Of a stretch of 64,000 bases of DNA, positions 32,719-44,300 are shown in pieces (position 1 is the first letter of the stretch; each line of letters begins with the position of its first letter). Made by a program: the position numbers and the translations under genes. The notes below the pieces were generated by a model, which was not told the origin of the DNA, did no database searches, and saw only the letters and a program-made list of their open reading frames with translations. Source of the stretch: Thinopyrum elongatum (lineage: Eukaryota > Streptophyta > Magnoliopsida > Poales > Poaceae); the NCBI GenBank assembly GCA_011799875.1, contig CM022301.1:328680929-328744928 (forward strand), given 5' to 3'.

Positions 32719-35186
32719 AGCATGCGGTGCCGGCCGGAGTCAAGTTCCAGACGAGGCCCTTCACTTGTTCCGGCGAGCACATCGTGCATGACGTGGTCCC
32801 CGTGTCTGACGCGGACGCCGCTGGCTTCGCCACGGGCTCCATCGTCCCCTTCGGCGCATTCCGCATCTCCGTCGCGCTTGTCCCAGACGAGTACCCAAGT
32901 GGGGTGCTCAACGTCACCAACTCCCCCGTCCCCATCGACTGCGCCGTCTCCAGCGACATGGCGGATCTTTGTACCCGCGTGGAGGTGCTCACCACCGGCT
33001 CGCCTAGCGCCGCGGCTAAGGCCGCAGTGGCTCGCGCCGAACGGGTCGACCCGCTGCACACTACGCTACCGACGTCGACGCCACCCAGGCCACCGACGTC
33101 GACGCCACCCATCGCCACCGACGTCGACGCCACCCAGGCCAGGGCCCGACTCGACGAGGAGCGTGTGCGCCTGCTGCTACTTCTTGAGCTTGCGTTGGTT
33201 TTTCCCTTGAAGAGGAAAGCGTGATGCAGCAAAGTAGAGTAAGTATTTCCCTCAGTTTTGAGAACCAAGGTATCAATCCAGTAGGAGACAACACGCAAGT
33301 CACCGAATACCTGCACAAACAAACACCAAACTTGCACCCAACGCGATAAGGGGTTGTCAATCCCTTCACGGTTACTCGCAAAAGTGAGATCTGATAGAGA
33401 TAGATAAACGGTAAAGTAAATATTTTTTTGGTATTTTTGTTTTATAGATTGGAAAGTAAAAGATTGCAAAATAGTAGATCGGAAACTCGTAGATTGGAAA
33501 GTAGAAGATTGTATGATGGAAAATAGACCCGGGGGCCATAGGTTTCACTAGAGGCTTCTCTCAAGATAGAAAATAATATGGTGGGTGAACAAATTACTGC
33601 CGAGCAATTGATAGAAAAGCGCAAAGTTATGACGATATCTAAGGCAATGATCATGAATATAGACATCACGTCCGTGTCAAGTAGACCGAAACGATTCTGC
33701 ATCTACTACTATTACTCCACACATCGACTGACTCCTGCCTGCATCTAGAGTATTAAGTTCATGAAGAACAGAGTAACGCATTAAGAAAGATGACATGATG
33801 TAGAGGAATTAACTCAAGCAATATGATGAAAATCCCATCTTTTTATCCTCGATGGCAACAATACAATACGTGCCTTGCTGTCCCTACTATCACTGGGAAA
33901 GGACACCGCAAGATTGAACCCAAAGCTAAGCACTTCTCCCATTGCACGAAAAACCAATCTAGTTGGCCAGACCAAATCGATAGTTCGAAGAGACTTGCAA
34001 AGATATCAAATCATGCATAAAAGAATTCAGAGAAGATTCAAATAATATTCATAGATAAGCTGATCATAAATCCACAATTCATCGGATCTCGGCAAACACA
34101 CCGTAAAAAAGTATTACATCGAATAGATCTCCAAGAACATCGAGGAGAACGTGGTATTGAGAATCAAAGAGAGAGAAGAAGCCATCTAGCTACTAGCTAT
34201 GGACCCGTAGGTCTGAGGTAAACTACTCCCGCTTCGTCGGAAGGGCAATGGTGTTGATGTAGAAGCCCTCCGTGATCGAATCCCCCTCCGGCAGGACGCC
34301 GAAAAAGGCCCCTAGATGGGATCTCATGGGTACAGAAGGTTGTGGCGGTGGAAAAGTCTTTTCATGGATGCCTCTGGTGGTTTGGGCATATAAGAGTATA
34401 TATAGGCGAAAGAATTAGGTCAGGAGACGCACGAGGGGCCCACAAGGGTGGGGGCGCGCCCTACCCCCCTGGGCGCGCCCTTCGTCCTTGTGGCCGCCTC
34501 GTGGCTTCTCTGACTTGCACTCCAAGTCCTCTGGTTTCCTTGTGGTCCAAGAAAGATCATCGCGAAAGTTTTATTCCGTTTGGACTCCGTTTGGTATTCC
34601 TTTTATGCGAAACTCAAAAACAGGGAAAAAACAGGAACTGGCACTGGGCTCTAGTTTAATAGGTTAGTCCCAAAAATAATATAAAATAGCATATTAATGC
34701 ATATAAAACATCCAAAACAGATACTATAATAGCATAGAACAATCAAAAATTATAGATATGTTGGAGACGTATCACCTGCTGGACGAGGCCACGACGCTTG
34801 CGGCTACGCAGCGCCGGCTGGAGTCCGCCCAGCGGGAGCGCGACGCCGCGTACGGCTTCATGCCGGTCATGGCCGAGCCCAGCCGGGCCGCCGAGGTGCG
34901 CTCCCGGGGTGGTGCCCTTGGTCGCGCGCTGGGCATGGTCCCTCCCGTCTACAACACCCCCGTCAAGAACATGCACACCGCGGAGGCGGCCGCGGTAGGC
35001 CTGGAGATCCTACAGGGCGAGGAGCTGCAGCAACGGCAGCAGCGCATCCGCGAGCTCCTCGCTGCTGCGAACGCACAGCAGACACGCCTCGGGTCCCTCC
35101 CGGAGGCTCCCACGGCATCTGTTTCGCACCGTTCCAAGGACCCCGAGCGGAACACGACGTCTTCCCCGCATCCTACCGAAGGCTAG
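32712..35186 (+). pseudogene. Element E gag N-terminal region, split by a solo LTR
   Basis: The frame runs from ATG 32712 to 33174 and, after the solo LTR, from 34780 to the stop at 35186. The two parts join in frame (ARARLDEERVRLL then DEATTLAATQRRLESAQRERD). That gives about 289 codons. The upstream part has an EHIVHDVVPVSDADAAGF segment and a Pro/Thr-rich repeat of TSTPP. The downstream part is mostly helical, with EILQGEELQQRQQRIRELL. A stop at 35186 and a frame change separate it from the capsid core at 35364-36293. Confidence 0.75.
33175..34774 (-). mobile_element. Solo LTR of the TGATACGTCTCC family in element E gag
   Basis: 1600 bp on the minus strand from TGATACGTCTCC (34774) to AAGTAGCA (33175), flanked by the perfect 5-bp duplication CCTGC (33170-33174 and 34775-34779). 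No internal sequence is present, so it is the product of LTR-LTR recombination of a full element. The clean duplications define the LTR ends for the whole family in this window. Confidence 0.96.
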
Positions 35187-35363
35187 TCCGGGAAAACCCG
35201 GAGCGGCTGAACCAGGCACAACCGTGCCCTCACCGCCGCCGACAGCCAAGACGGTGGGCCGGCTCAAGATGCTCGACGCCGGCAAGAGTCTCCCCCGCCA
35301 CCCGGCAGGTGCACCCGTCCGGTCTCCGTCGGGCCGGCCCCCCGCGGCCCAGTCGCCAGCCGG

Positions 35364-36293
35364 CTAGGCCCGCGTGACATCAACAACGATGACGCTCACC
35401 ATCGCATCGAGCAGCTGGCTCTCTCCCTCCAGCTGGAGGAGGACGACGCGGTCGGCCTGAGCTGCTTTGGCCCGCGCATCCGCAACGAGCCCTTCGCCAA
35501 AGGGTTCACGCTCCCCCGTGACACCCCCAAGTACAACGGGACTGCCAAGCCAGAGGACTGGCTCATTGACTACATCACTGCCATCGGCATTGCAGGCGGT
35601 AACCGGCGTCTTGTCGTGCGCTACGCACCCCTCATGATGCAAGGCTCGGCCCGGACGTGGCTTAACAGCCTGCCGGCTGGCAACATCAACTCCTGGCTCG
35701 ACTTCGAGCAGGCGTTCATGCGCAACTTCACCGGCACCTACAAGCGGCTCGGCCGGCCCCGCCAGCTCACCATGTGCGTTCAGGGGCCGGAGGAGACCGA
35801 CCACCAGTATCTCACGCGCTGGACTGAGCTCGGGAACAGCTGTGAGGGGGTCCACAAGGTCCAGGCCATCCAGTACTTCATGGACGGGTGCCGAGACGGC
35901 ACCCTGCTCAAGCACAAGCTTCTTCGCTCCGAGCCGACCACGATGGCCGCGCTCATGGCCACGGCGGACAAGTACGCCATGGCTGACGCCACCATGAAGG
36001 TCCAAGTTGTGGCGGATGGCGCCGGCAAGGCGTTTCCGGCGCCGGCCTCCAAGCCGGCTGGCGAGAGCAGCCGCCAGCAGAACAACAAGCGTAAGGGCAA
36101 ACAGCCGGCTCCTCGCTACGTCAACCGTCTCGTCGCTGCGGCCGAGCAAGCGCCCCCTGCCGAGCAAGCCGGCGGCCGGCTTCATCGAACCGGCAAGACC
36201 ACCTGGCAACCCGCCATGAGCTTTGAGGAGATGCTCGACGCTCCCTGCAAGCACCACAGTGGCGCGAGGCCCTCCACGCACATGCTCTGGTAG
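35364..36293 (+). pseudogene. Element E gag capsid core
   Basis: The open frame includes SCFGPRIRNEPFAKGFTLP, YNGTAKPEDWLIDYITAIG, MMQGSARTWLNSLPAGNINSW, FMRNFTGTYKRLGRP and DHQYLTRWTELGNSC, the standard Retrotrans_gag signature. A basic tail follows (NNKRKGKQPAPRYV). It ends with TAG at 36291-36293 after RPSTHMLW, in a region that in relatives leads through CEFH-like residues into the protease. The minus-strand 527-codon ORF over 35364-36947 is a shadow of this high-GC coding sequence. Confidence 0.88.
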
Positions 36294-36314
36294 TGCGCCA
36301 TCACCCGGCACATC

Positions 36315-37262
36315 ATGAGGGGTGATATCCCTCCGGCCCCTGCTCCGGCGCTGGGTGCAGGGAAGCCTCCTCCTCCGCCGCCCCCGCCCCCGGCAGCCGG
36401 CGCCATGCGAGATGACACCTTCCCCGACCCGAATGCGTGCTATGTCGTCTTCACCAGTGAGGCCGACAACAAGCACAGCGAGCGCCAGCTCCAGCAGGAG
36501 GTTAACACCGTCGTCCCGGCTGTACCTGAGTACATGCATTGGTCGGATCGCCCGGTCAGCTGTACCAGGGAGGACCACCCGGCCGTCATGCCTACGCCGG
36601 GTGGCTATGCCCTCGTCCTCGACCCTACCATAGTTGATGAGTAACGCATCTGCAAGTTCTCGCGAGTCCTCATCGACGGCGGCAGCAGCATCAACATCCT
36701 TTACCGTGACACCATGACCAAGCTCGGCATCGAGGCAAGGCAGCTGGAGCCGACTCGGACGGTGTTCCACGGCATTGTGCCGGGTCTCTCCTGCTCCCCG
36801 ATCGGCCGGATCCGGCTTGACGTCCTGTTCGGCTCCCGCGACCACTTTCGACGCGAGCCCATCTGGTTCGAGGTGGTGGACCTGTCCAGCCCCTACCACG
36901 CACTCCTTGGCCGTCCTGCGCTGGCAAAGTTCATGGCAGTTCCCCATTATGCCTACCTAAAGATGAGGATGTCGGGTCCCAAGGGCCTCATCACCGTCGT
37001 CGGCGACTATAAGAAATCCCTGGAGTGTGCTCGAGCCGGCTCCAAATTGGCTGAGTCACTGATCATCGCTGAGGAGAGGCGCCAGCTCGACCGGATCATG
37101 GCGCTGGCTGGCGAGCAGCCGGCCGTGCCGGCTCCGGCCAAGGAGTCGGCTAGCGAGGCCTCATTCCAGCCGTCCAAGGACACCAAGAAGGTCCCGCTCA
37201 ACCCGGCTGACCCCAGCCGCAGCAAGTACGTTATTGTGGGCACCCGCCTCAGCAGCAAATAG
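36315..37262 (+). pseudogene. Element E aspartic protease region
   Basis: The frame starts after gag with a proline-rich linker and continues through one in-frame TAA at 36642-36644. The protease active site follows, LIDGGSSINILY (D-G-G variant common in Tat elements), then HGIVPG and HALLGRPALAKFMAVPHYAYLKM, which includes the conserved LGR. A linker follows to the TAG at 37260-37262. The catalytic Asp is present. Confidence 0.85.
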
Positions 37263-38043
37263 GAAGGCGAGCTCGTTGATTTCCTCTGTGAGAATCGGGA
37301 TATCTTTGCATGGTCCCCAAAATACATGCCAGGTGTTCCGAGGGAGTACGCCGAGCACAAATTACACATCCGCAAGGATGCCAAGCTTGTCCACCAACCG
37401 TTACGTCGCTTTTCCAAAGAGAAGCGAAGAACCATCGGTGAAGAGATCGCCCGGCTGCTCGCAGCCGGCTTCATCATGGAAGTGTTTCACCCCGAGTGGC
37501 TGGCCAATCCAGTCCTCGTCCTGAAGAAGAATGACACCTGGCGCATGTGCATCGACTACACCATCTTGAACAAAGCATGCCCCAAGGATCCTTTTGCCCT
37601 ACCACGGATAGATCAAGTGATTGATTCCACGGCCGGCTGCGAGCTCCTGTCCTTTCTGGACGCTTACTCTGGCTACCACCAGATCAAGCTGGACCCGGCC
37701 GATGCCCTGAAGACGTCCTTCATCACGCCCTTTGGGGCGTACTACTACATCACCATGTCGTTCGACTTGAAGAACGCCGGTGCCACCTTCCAGCGCTGCA
37801 TGCAGAAGTGCCTGCTGCAGTAACTCGGCCGTAATATGCACGTCTATGTCCACGACATCGTGGTGAAGACCAAGCAGCACCTCACGCTCCTAGCCGACCT
37901 CAAGGAAACTTTCGCCAATCTGTGCCGGTACCAGATCAAGCTCAACCCGGAGAAGTGCGTGTTCGGCGTGCCAGCCGGCCAGCTACTCGGCTTCCTCATC
38001 TCGGAGCGCGGCATTGAGGAAACGCGGAGAAAATCAAGGCCAT
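37263..38043 (+). pseudogene. Element E reverse transcriptase with damaged active site
   Basis: The same frame as protease continues with LVDFLCENRDIFAWSPKYMPGVP, WLANPVLVLKKNDTWRMCIDY, LLSFLDAYSGYHQIKLDP and MSFDLKNAGATFQRCMQ. A TAA follows at 37821-37823. Just after it, the catalytic box reads YVHDIVVK: the first Asp of the usual YVDD is His. A frameshift occurs near 38020. The RT is inactive on sequence grounds. Confidence 0.88.
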
Positions 38044-38050
38044 CGAGCGC

Positions 38051-38482
38051 ATGCACAAGCCAACCCAGCTGCGCGATGTCCAAAAGTTCACCGGATGCTT
38101 GGCCTCTCTCAGCCGGTTTCTCAGTTGGCTGGGCGAGAGGGCCTTGCCCCTGTATCAGCTGATGAAGAAGATGTCCTTGTTCGAATGGAACGACCAAGCA
38201 GACGAGGCATTCCGCGACCTCAAGCGCATGCTTTCCACCACGCCTGTTCTGGCCGCGCCGGCCGACAAGGAGCCGCTCCTGCTCTACATCGCCGCCACCT
38301 CGCGGGCGGTCAGCTTGGCGCTGGTGGTCCAGCGTCTGGAAGACGGCAAGATCCAGCCGGTCCAACGGCCGGTGTACTACCTGAGCGAGGTGCTCTCTGC
38401 CTCCAAGCAGAACTACCCCCACTACCAGAAGATGTGCTACGGCATGTACCTCACCGCCAAGAAGCTGAAGCATTACTTCTAG
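38051..38482 (+). pseudogene. Element E first RNase H domain
   Basis: The frame gives KPTQLRDVQKFTGCLASLSRF and FEWNDQADEAFRDLKRML, then PLLLYIAATSRAVSLALVVQ and RPVYYLSEVLSASKQNYPHY. This is the Ty3/gypsy RNase H that follows RT. The Asp expected in LYLAVSD-type motifs is not evident. It ends at a TAG (38480-38482) where relatives usually have Gln, and the same frame continues into the next domain. Confidence 0.8.
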
Positions 38483-39355
38483 GAGCACACCATCATCGTG
38501 GTGAGCACGACACCCATCGGCGAGATCATGGGCTGCCGGGACACCTCCGGTTGGGTAGCCAAGTGGGCCATCGAGCTGGCCAGCCACACTATCTACTATG
38601 AGCCGCGCACCACCATCGAGTCCCAGGCGCTGGCCGACTTCCTCTTCGACTGGACAGAGACCCAGTATCTGCCTCCGCCACCCGACTCGACGCACTGGCG
38701 GATGCACTTCGATGGCTCCAAAATGCGCTCCAGCCTGGGGGTCGGCATCGTGTTGTCCTCTCCCAAGGGCGACCGGCTTTGGTACGCGCTGCAAATCCAC
38801 TTCACCGCCTCCAATAACATGGCCAAGTATGAAGCGCTCGTGCACGGCCTCCGGCTCACCAAGGAGATCGGAATCCGGCGCATCCTCTGCTACGGCGACT
38901 CGAATTTGGTGGTGCAGCAGGCCTCTGGCAAGTGGGACGCCCGAGACGCCAACATGGCCAGCTACCGCTTCCTAGTTCAGCAACTCTCCGGCAGCTTCGA
39001 TGGCTGCGAGTTCCTCCACGTCCCCCACGCAGACAACGAGGCCGCCGACACGGTGGCCAAGATAGGCTCTACCCGGCAAGCGATCCCACCCGGTGTCTCC
39101 CTCGAGCACCTGTGGAAGCCGTCTATCAAGCCGTCTCCCGACTCCGAGTCCATCTTCGTCCCGGACGACCCCGCTGCACCCCCGTCCGACCCCGGAGATC
39201 CCAGCCCAAGCGCGGGGGCTACCGCCCCGGCCTCAGGAGCTGCCACCCCGGCCCCGCTAGCCGCCTGCCCCAACCCGGCCTCGGGGGCTGCTGACCCCGG
39301 CCCGGGGGCTGCCGGCTCCGGCTCGGTGCTATCGCCCCGGATCCCGTCCAAGTAG
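38483..39355 (+). pseudogene. Element E second (archaeal-type) RNase H domain
   Basis: After a short connector (GCRDTSGWVAKWAIELASHTI) the frame carries a second RNase H: WRMHFDGSKMRSSLGVG, SNNMAKYEALVHGLRL, CYGDSNLVVQQASG and HVPHADNEAADTVAK. These supply the D-E-D-D pattern of acquired RNase H domains in the Tat lineage. A low-complexity Pro/Ala tail follows (39150-39350). The catalytic residues appear intact, unlike the RT. Confidence 0.85.
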
Positions 39356-39366
39356 CCGTCTTCACG

Positions 39367-40618
39367 GTGGTGACAGCTCCGTCGTGGGCCCAACCAATCC
39401 TCGCCTTCCTGGAAAGCGGAGCACTCGCCATGGACGAAACCGAGGCCCGGCAAGTACAGCGCAGGGCATCCGCCTACAGCATCATCAACCACGAGCTCGT
39501 CAAGTGCAGCGCAACAGGCGTATTCCAGCGCTGTGTCGAGCAGGACAAGGGCATAGAGATCCTCCTCGACATCCACCAGGGCGAGTGCAGGCACCACGCC
39601 GCCTCAAGGTCCCTGGTGGCCAAAGCCTTCCACCATGGCTTCTACTAGCCCACAGCCCTCAAAGACGTTGAGTCGCTAGTCCTCAAATGTGAGGGTTGTC
39701 AACGCTTCAACAAGCGCAGCCACCAGCCGACTACGGCCCTCCAAACCATTCCGATCACCTGGACCTTCGCCATCTGGGGCTCGACATGGTGGGGCCCTTC
39801 AAAACTGCCCGAGGTGGCATGACACACTTGCTGGTGGCCGTCGACAAGTTCACCAAGTGGATCGAGGCGCGGCCAATCAAGAAACTCGACGGGCCGCCGG
39901 CCGTCCGGTTCGTCAAAGACATCGTTGTTCGCTACGGCGTCTCGCACAACATCATCACAAACAATGGCACCAACTTCGCCAAGGGTGCGCTAGCTCAGTA
40001 CTATTCTGTATCCGGCATCCGGCTCGACTTGGCATCCGTCGCACATCCCCACTCCAACGGCCAGGTCGAGCAGGCAAACAGCCTGATCCTGGCCGGCATC
40101 AAGTCGAGACTCATCGAACCCCTCATGCACTCACCCTGCAGCTGGCTCGACGAGCTGCCGACCGTCCTCTGGAGTCTCCGGACGACACCGAACCGGTCGA
40201 CCGGGTTCACACCGTTCTTCCTCATCTATGGAGCTGAAGCAATCATCCCAACCGACATCGAGTTTGACTCGCTGCAGGTCACCATGTACACGGAAGCCGA
40301 AGCCAAGGAAGCCCGTGAAGACGGCGTTGACCTACTCGAGGAGGCGCGCCTTTTGGCCCTCAGCTGATCGGCCATCTACCAGCAAAGCCTACGACACTAC
40401 CACAGCAAGAAGATCAAGCCCCTCGCGTTCCATGAGGGTGACCTTGTACTCCTGCTCGTCCAGCAGCAAGCCAGCCAGCACAAACTGGCCTCCCCTTGGG
40501 AGGGCCCCTTCATCATCAGCAAAGCCTTATGTGACCACAACGCTTACTACCTCATCGACGCACGCAAGCCGAACAAGCATAAGATAGACACAGCCGGCAA
40601 AGAAACAAGCCGGCCCTG
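39367..40618 (+). pseudogene. Element E integrase with lost catalytic Asp
   Basis: The first frame (39367-39648) ends with the start of the zinc-binding motif (HHGFY then TAG). LVLKCEGCQRF follows, and then a long frame (39696-40367) with LGLDMVGPFK-type first Asp (GLDMVGPFKTARGG), IITNNGTNFAKG and SNGQVEQANSLILAGIKSR. The second catalytic position, Asp in ITDNGT of relatives, is Asn here. A TGA at 40365-40367 is followed by the C-terminal part (KIKPLAFHEGDLVLLL...SPWEGPFIISKAL) to about 40618. Confidence 0.87.
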
Positions 40619-41342
40619 AAACGCGGAGCTCCTCCGCCCGTTTTATAGTTAGCTCTATGCACGTATGTATCACTACCTTTTGTGTTCAATGAAACCAACA
40701 GGTCCCCCGAGCGACACCCGGGGGCTACCTTTCCTATCAAGTACCGTGTCCCGCACACCTTTATGATTTTACCCCCTCCCCCCAAATCGGCCAATCCGGC
40801 TCGGGGGCTAGCCGGCTCGACCGCATCCCGCCGTCCCACTTAGTCTATTTTTTGGCGTGTCCGAGTCGCCACGGCCCTCCCCTTCGCCCCAAGCCACAGT
40901 CCGGCTTCGGCTGTCTGGCAGGCAAGGGCGCACGGCCAAGTGCGCCGGCATGCAAAAATTTACTAAGGGAGATCGGCCGGATAGGCCCGCCTGGCAATCG
41001 CCGCACGACCGACTGCGCGGTGGCCGGCTTCGCCGCCCACCACCAGCCGGCCCAGTGGGTGTTTCGCTCCCGCTCAACGTCTGAAAGAGCCTAAGTATTG
41101 CGCGTCCCTTCCAAAGGCCGAACTCCTTGTCACAGACCAGCACCCGGCTGTTCGACTAGCAGGAGGGAGGCCCAAAGATGGGGTAAACAAGAAAAGGCCT
41201 AAGGACGGGAAGCAAAAGCATAAACACCCGCGAAATATTTACATAACAAAAGGCACACGACCGGAGTTCATTACATTCCACTACACCCCTAGTGGGTGGA
41301 CCAGCTACTTAACAAAATTCAAAAGAAAAAGACAGGTCGGCC
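40619..41342 (+). other. Element E intergenic region between pol and the antisense gene
   Basis: About 700 bp with no credible ORF on either strand. It contains the end of the sense pol region, a TGTGTTCAATGAAACC segment that could hold the sense 3' end of coding transcripts, and CGGGGGCTA words that recur in this element. Both the sense pol and the antisense gene terminate facing each other here. Confidence 0.6.
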
Positions 41343-44300
41343 TCAAGAAGTTGCCGCGTTGGGTTGCGCGCTCGCCGGCTCCTCCGCACCAGCCGAGGTC
41401 GCCGCGTCGGCATCGGCTTGCGCAGGCCCCTCCGTGCCGACCGCCGGGTCCGCTGATACACCGGTATCGCCCAGCGCGGCCTCGTCGTCCGTGTAGGCAT
41501 CCGTCTCATCAGAGCTGCCGGCCGGGTCATCGAGCTCCAGGCTGAAGTCGTCAGGCGGAAGCTCTTCGCCATCCTCCGTCTGCTCCGCGTTGAACTCATC
41601 ATGCGCGGCGAACGAGGCGAGGTAGCTGGCCCGCCCGGTGATCCAGCGCGCCCATGCCTCCAAGTCGGCCTCCGCGCCGGCCCGGTGGGCCGCCAGCTGG
41701 TCCAGGTCCAGGGCCGGGTACCAAGACATGGCGAAGCGCAGAGCCAAGTCCGCGCCGGCGCGAGCCGTGGAAACTCGCCACGCGAGGAGCCGATGCACGC
41801 CGGCCTCCAGCCAGCGCGCCAGCCGTGTGACACTATTGGGAGCCACCACCTCTAGCCAGAGGGCGGCCATCATGCCCAACCCGGCCGCGAACAGCATCTC
41901 CATCTGCTTGTCTAGGGCCTTCAGACGGGCTTCAATGGCAAGCATAAGCTCTGAGAAGGTCCAGGCAGCGTGCGGGTCGACCGCGGCACCCGCATCCACC
42001 TGAAGGGACCGGTGCATGCACACAGCTGCCTCCGCCGACTTCTGCGTCTCCAGGAAGGCCCCTGGCACAAGGAAGAAGGGAATCGGTCAGCTATGCAAGG
42101 GTTCGTCCGGCTCGCAAACTGGCAGGACAGTCGAAGAAACACTTACGGAGGAGAAATTCATCGAGATGCTGCGCTTGGCACAACATACCGTTCCGCTGAA
42201 GGGCCCACAAGTGGCCACGGGCCTCAAGCTCCTTCTCGAGCCTGGCACTCTTCTCGACGGCCGCCTTCAGCTCGGCGTCCTTCACGGCGATCGCCCTCCC
42301 GTGCTCATCCGCCAGTCGGCCCAGCTCCGCCTGATGGGCCTCCGACGCCTTGACGGCCTCCGCCTTCAGCCGCTCCACCTCAACCCGAAGCTGGCTATTG
42401 TCGGCGGTCGCTTGGTCGCGTTGCTGGCCGGCTTTGGCCAGCCGGGTTCGGAGATCCAGCACCTCGGCCGCGGCGGCTGCAGGGCAAAACTTCAAGTCAG
42501 ACGCTGGAAGGAAGAAAAACACCTTAAGATTTGACCCGACGGTTTTGAAGTCGACCCGAATCTCGGGGGCTACACCCAGTGGGTGCACTGACGCGCCCCC
42601 ACTGGAAGCGTGCAAGACGTACCTTGGGCCAGGCAAAGCGCCTCCTCCTTGGTGGCGAGCTGCGTGATGACAGCGCGGTACTTCTCCAGCAGCCGGTTGT
42701 GCGTGCTGACTCGCAGGCCGTCCAGATGTTGCGGGGGAGCAAGTGCCAACAGAAATCACAAACACATATAAGACCCGACCCGGCTGCTCTGCAGCCGGCC
42801 CAGGCCTCGGGGGTTACACCCAGTGGGTGCGCTGGCATGCTCCCACTGATCGGCCGCAAATCAAGCCAAGAGGAAGACTTTACCGCAACAGCGCGCTCCA
42901 GAGTCCCACGTCCGCTTTAGCTCGCTCTGGACAAAGGCCTGCATGCGGCCCTCGCGCCCCCAGAGCTGCTGGCGCACGGCATCCGTCGCCGTGTCCTCCT
43001 GGGCGTGCGGCCCGAACACAACTTCGCTGGTGCCCGCCCGGGGTTGCTGCGAACTGGCGGCGGGGCCGCTCCCCGGCGCTTGCTCCGTGTTCACGGTGGC
43101 TTGCGGCAGCACAACCACCAAGGCGCGGCCGCTTCCTGCCGGCACCTCCACGGCCGGCGTCAATCCCGGCGCGCTGACAGGCGTCACCTGTGGCACATCG
43201 TCCGGGACGGCATCATCCCAACGTCCCCTTCCTTCGGCCTCCATCCGCTCGACCGGGTCGTCCCGGGGCGGGGTGTCCACGATGATCTCCTCAACGCTCT
43301 CAGAGTCGTCGTCGTCCGCCTCCATCCGCTTGTCCGGGTCGCGCCCCTTGTCTGTCTACGGCTCGATGATGGTGTCGGCCGGCGTCACGCCCTCCGCCCA
43401 CTCCGGCTAGGCCGGGTCCACAGTAGTCCTCCCCCTCGCCTCGGCGGCCCTCGCCCACGCCTGGGCCGAGGCCTTCCTCGCCGCCTTCTCGGCCGCTGCC
43501 AACTCCCTCTCAGCCGTGTTCCGATCCCGCCAGGTGATGCACTCCGTGTTCGCCGGGTCCAGGCCAAGGTCCTCCTCGGGCTGGCTCTCCACACTGTCGA
43601 TGGCGCTACTCCGGGTCTTCCGAAAGACGTCCTCGTTCCCAGACGCGGCCGACGTGGCCGCCAGCGCCAGCTCAAGGGCCGACCTGCGCACCGTGAAGAC
43701 GACATAAGAAGAATGTAACCAAGTGGCAAACAAAAACCAGTGAGTCGTACTTACCTGATCGCCGTCGGGATGGCCCTCCTCGCCGCCGTAGCCGGGAGGG
43801 CCCGGCGTGCCTTCTTGGCGGCAACCTTGCCGCGCGCCGGTGGAGCCTCTGTCGCGCGCTTTGTGGCCGGCTTTGGTGCCACCGAATCTTTCCTGTGTGG
43901 CCGGCGCGCTCCGCCGGCTCGCGGGACGACCCGATCCCGGCCATTTTCTTCAGCCGCTTCAGGGGATCAACACTGCCATCTCCTCCCGTCGGCGGCACTG
44001 CACCGCCAACGTCCATTAGGTCCTCCTTGTCGTCATCCGGCCAGTCGCGCAGGAGGTCTAGGTGCGGAGAATCACCCGCATGACGCGCCGCGCCGGCTTC
44101 GGCGTCGGTCGGTTGCGTTCCGGCCGGCTCCACATTCTCGATGACGGACTCGCCCTCGTCCGAGCCGGCTCACTCATCTGCCAAGACCTGCGTCCTCGGC
44201 CTGTCACGGATTTGTTGGGCCGCGAGCAGCCGCGGCTCTCCCGTCGCGTCTGGGCGGAGGAAAAGCTCGGACATTGCAAAAAATGGGGACCAAGGACTCA

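Noticed and set aside
35364..36947. Longest ORF in the window (527 codons, minus strand)
   Set aside because: It is antisense to recognisable gag and protease of element E; GC-rich third positions remove stops on the other strand. Its translation has no family resemblance and is full of Arg, Gly and Val.
37844..38845. 333-codon minus-strand ORF
   Set aside because: Shadow of the RT-RNase H coding sequence of element E on the plus strand.
42560..42830. Repeated CCCAGTGGGTGC words as a possible CRISPR-like array
   Set aside because: Only two divergent copies, irregular spacing, eukaryotic retrotransposon context.
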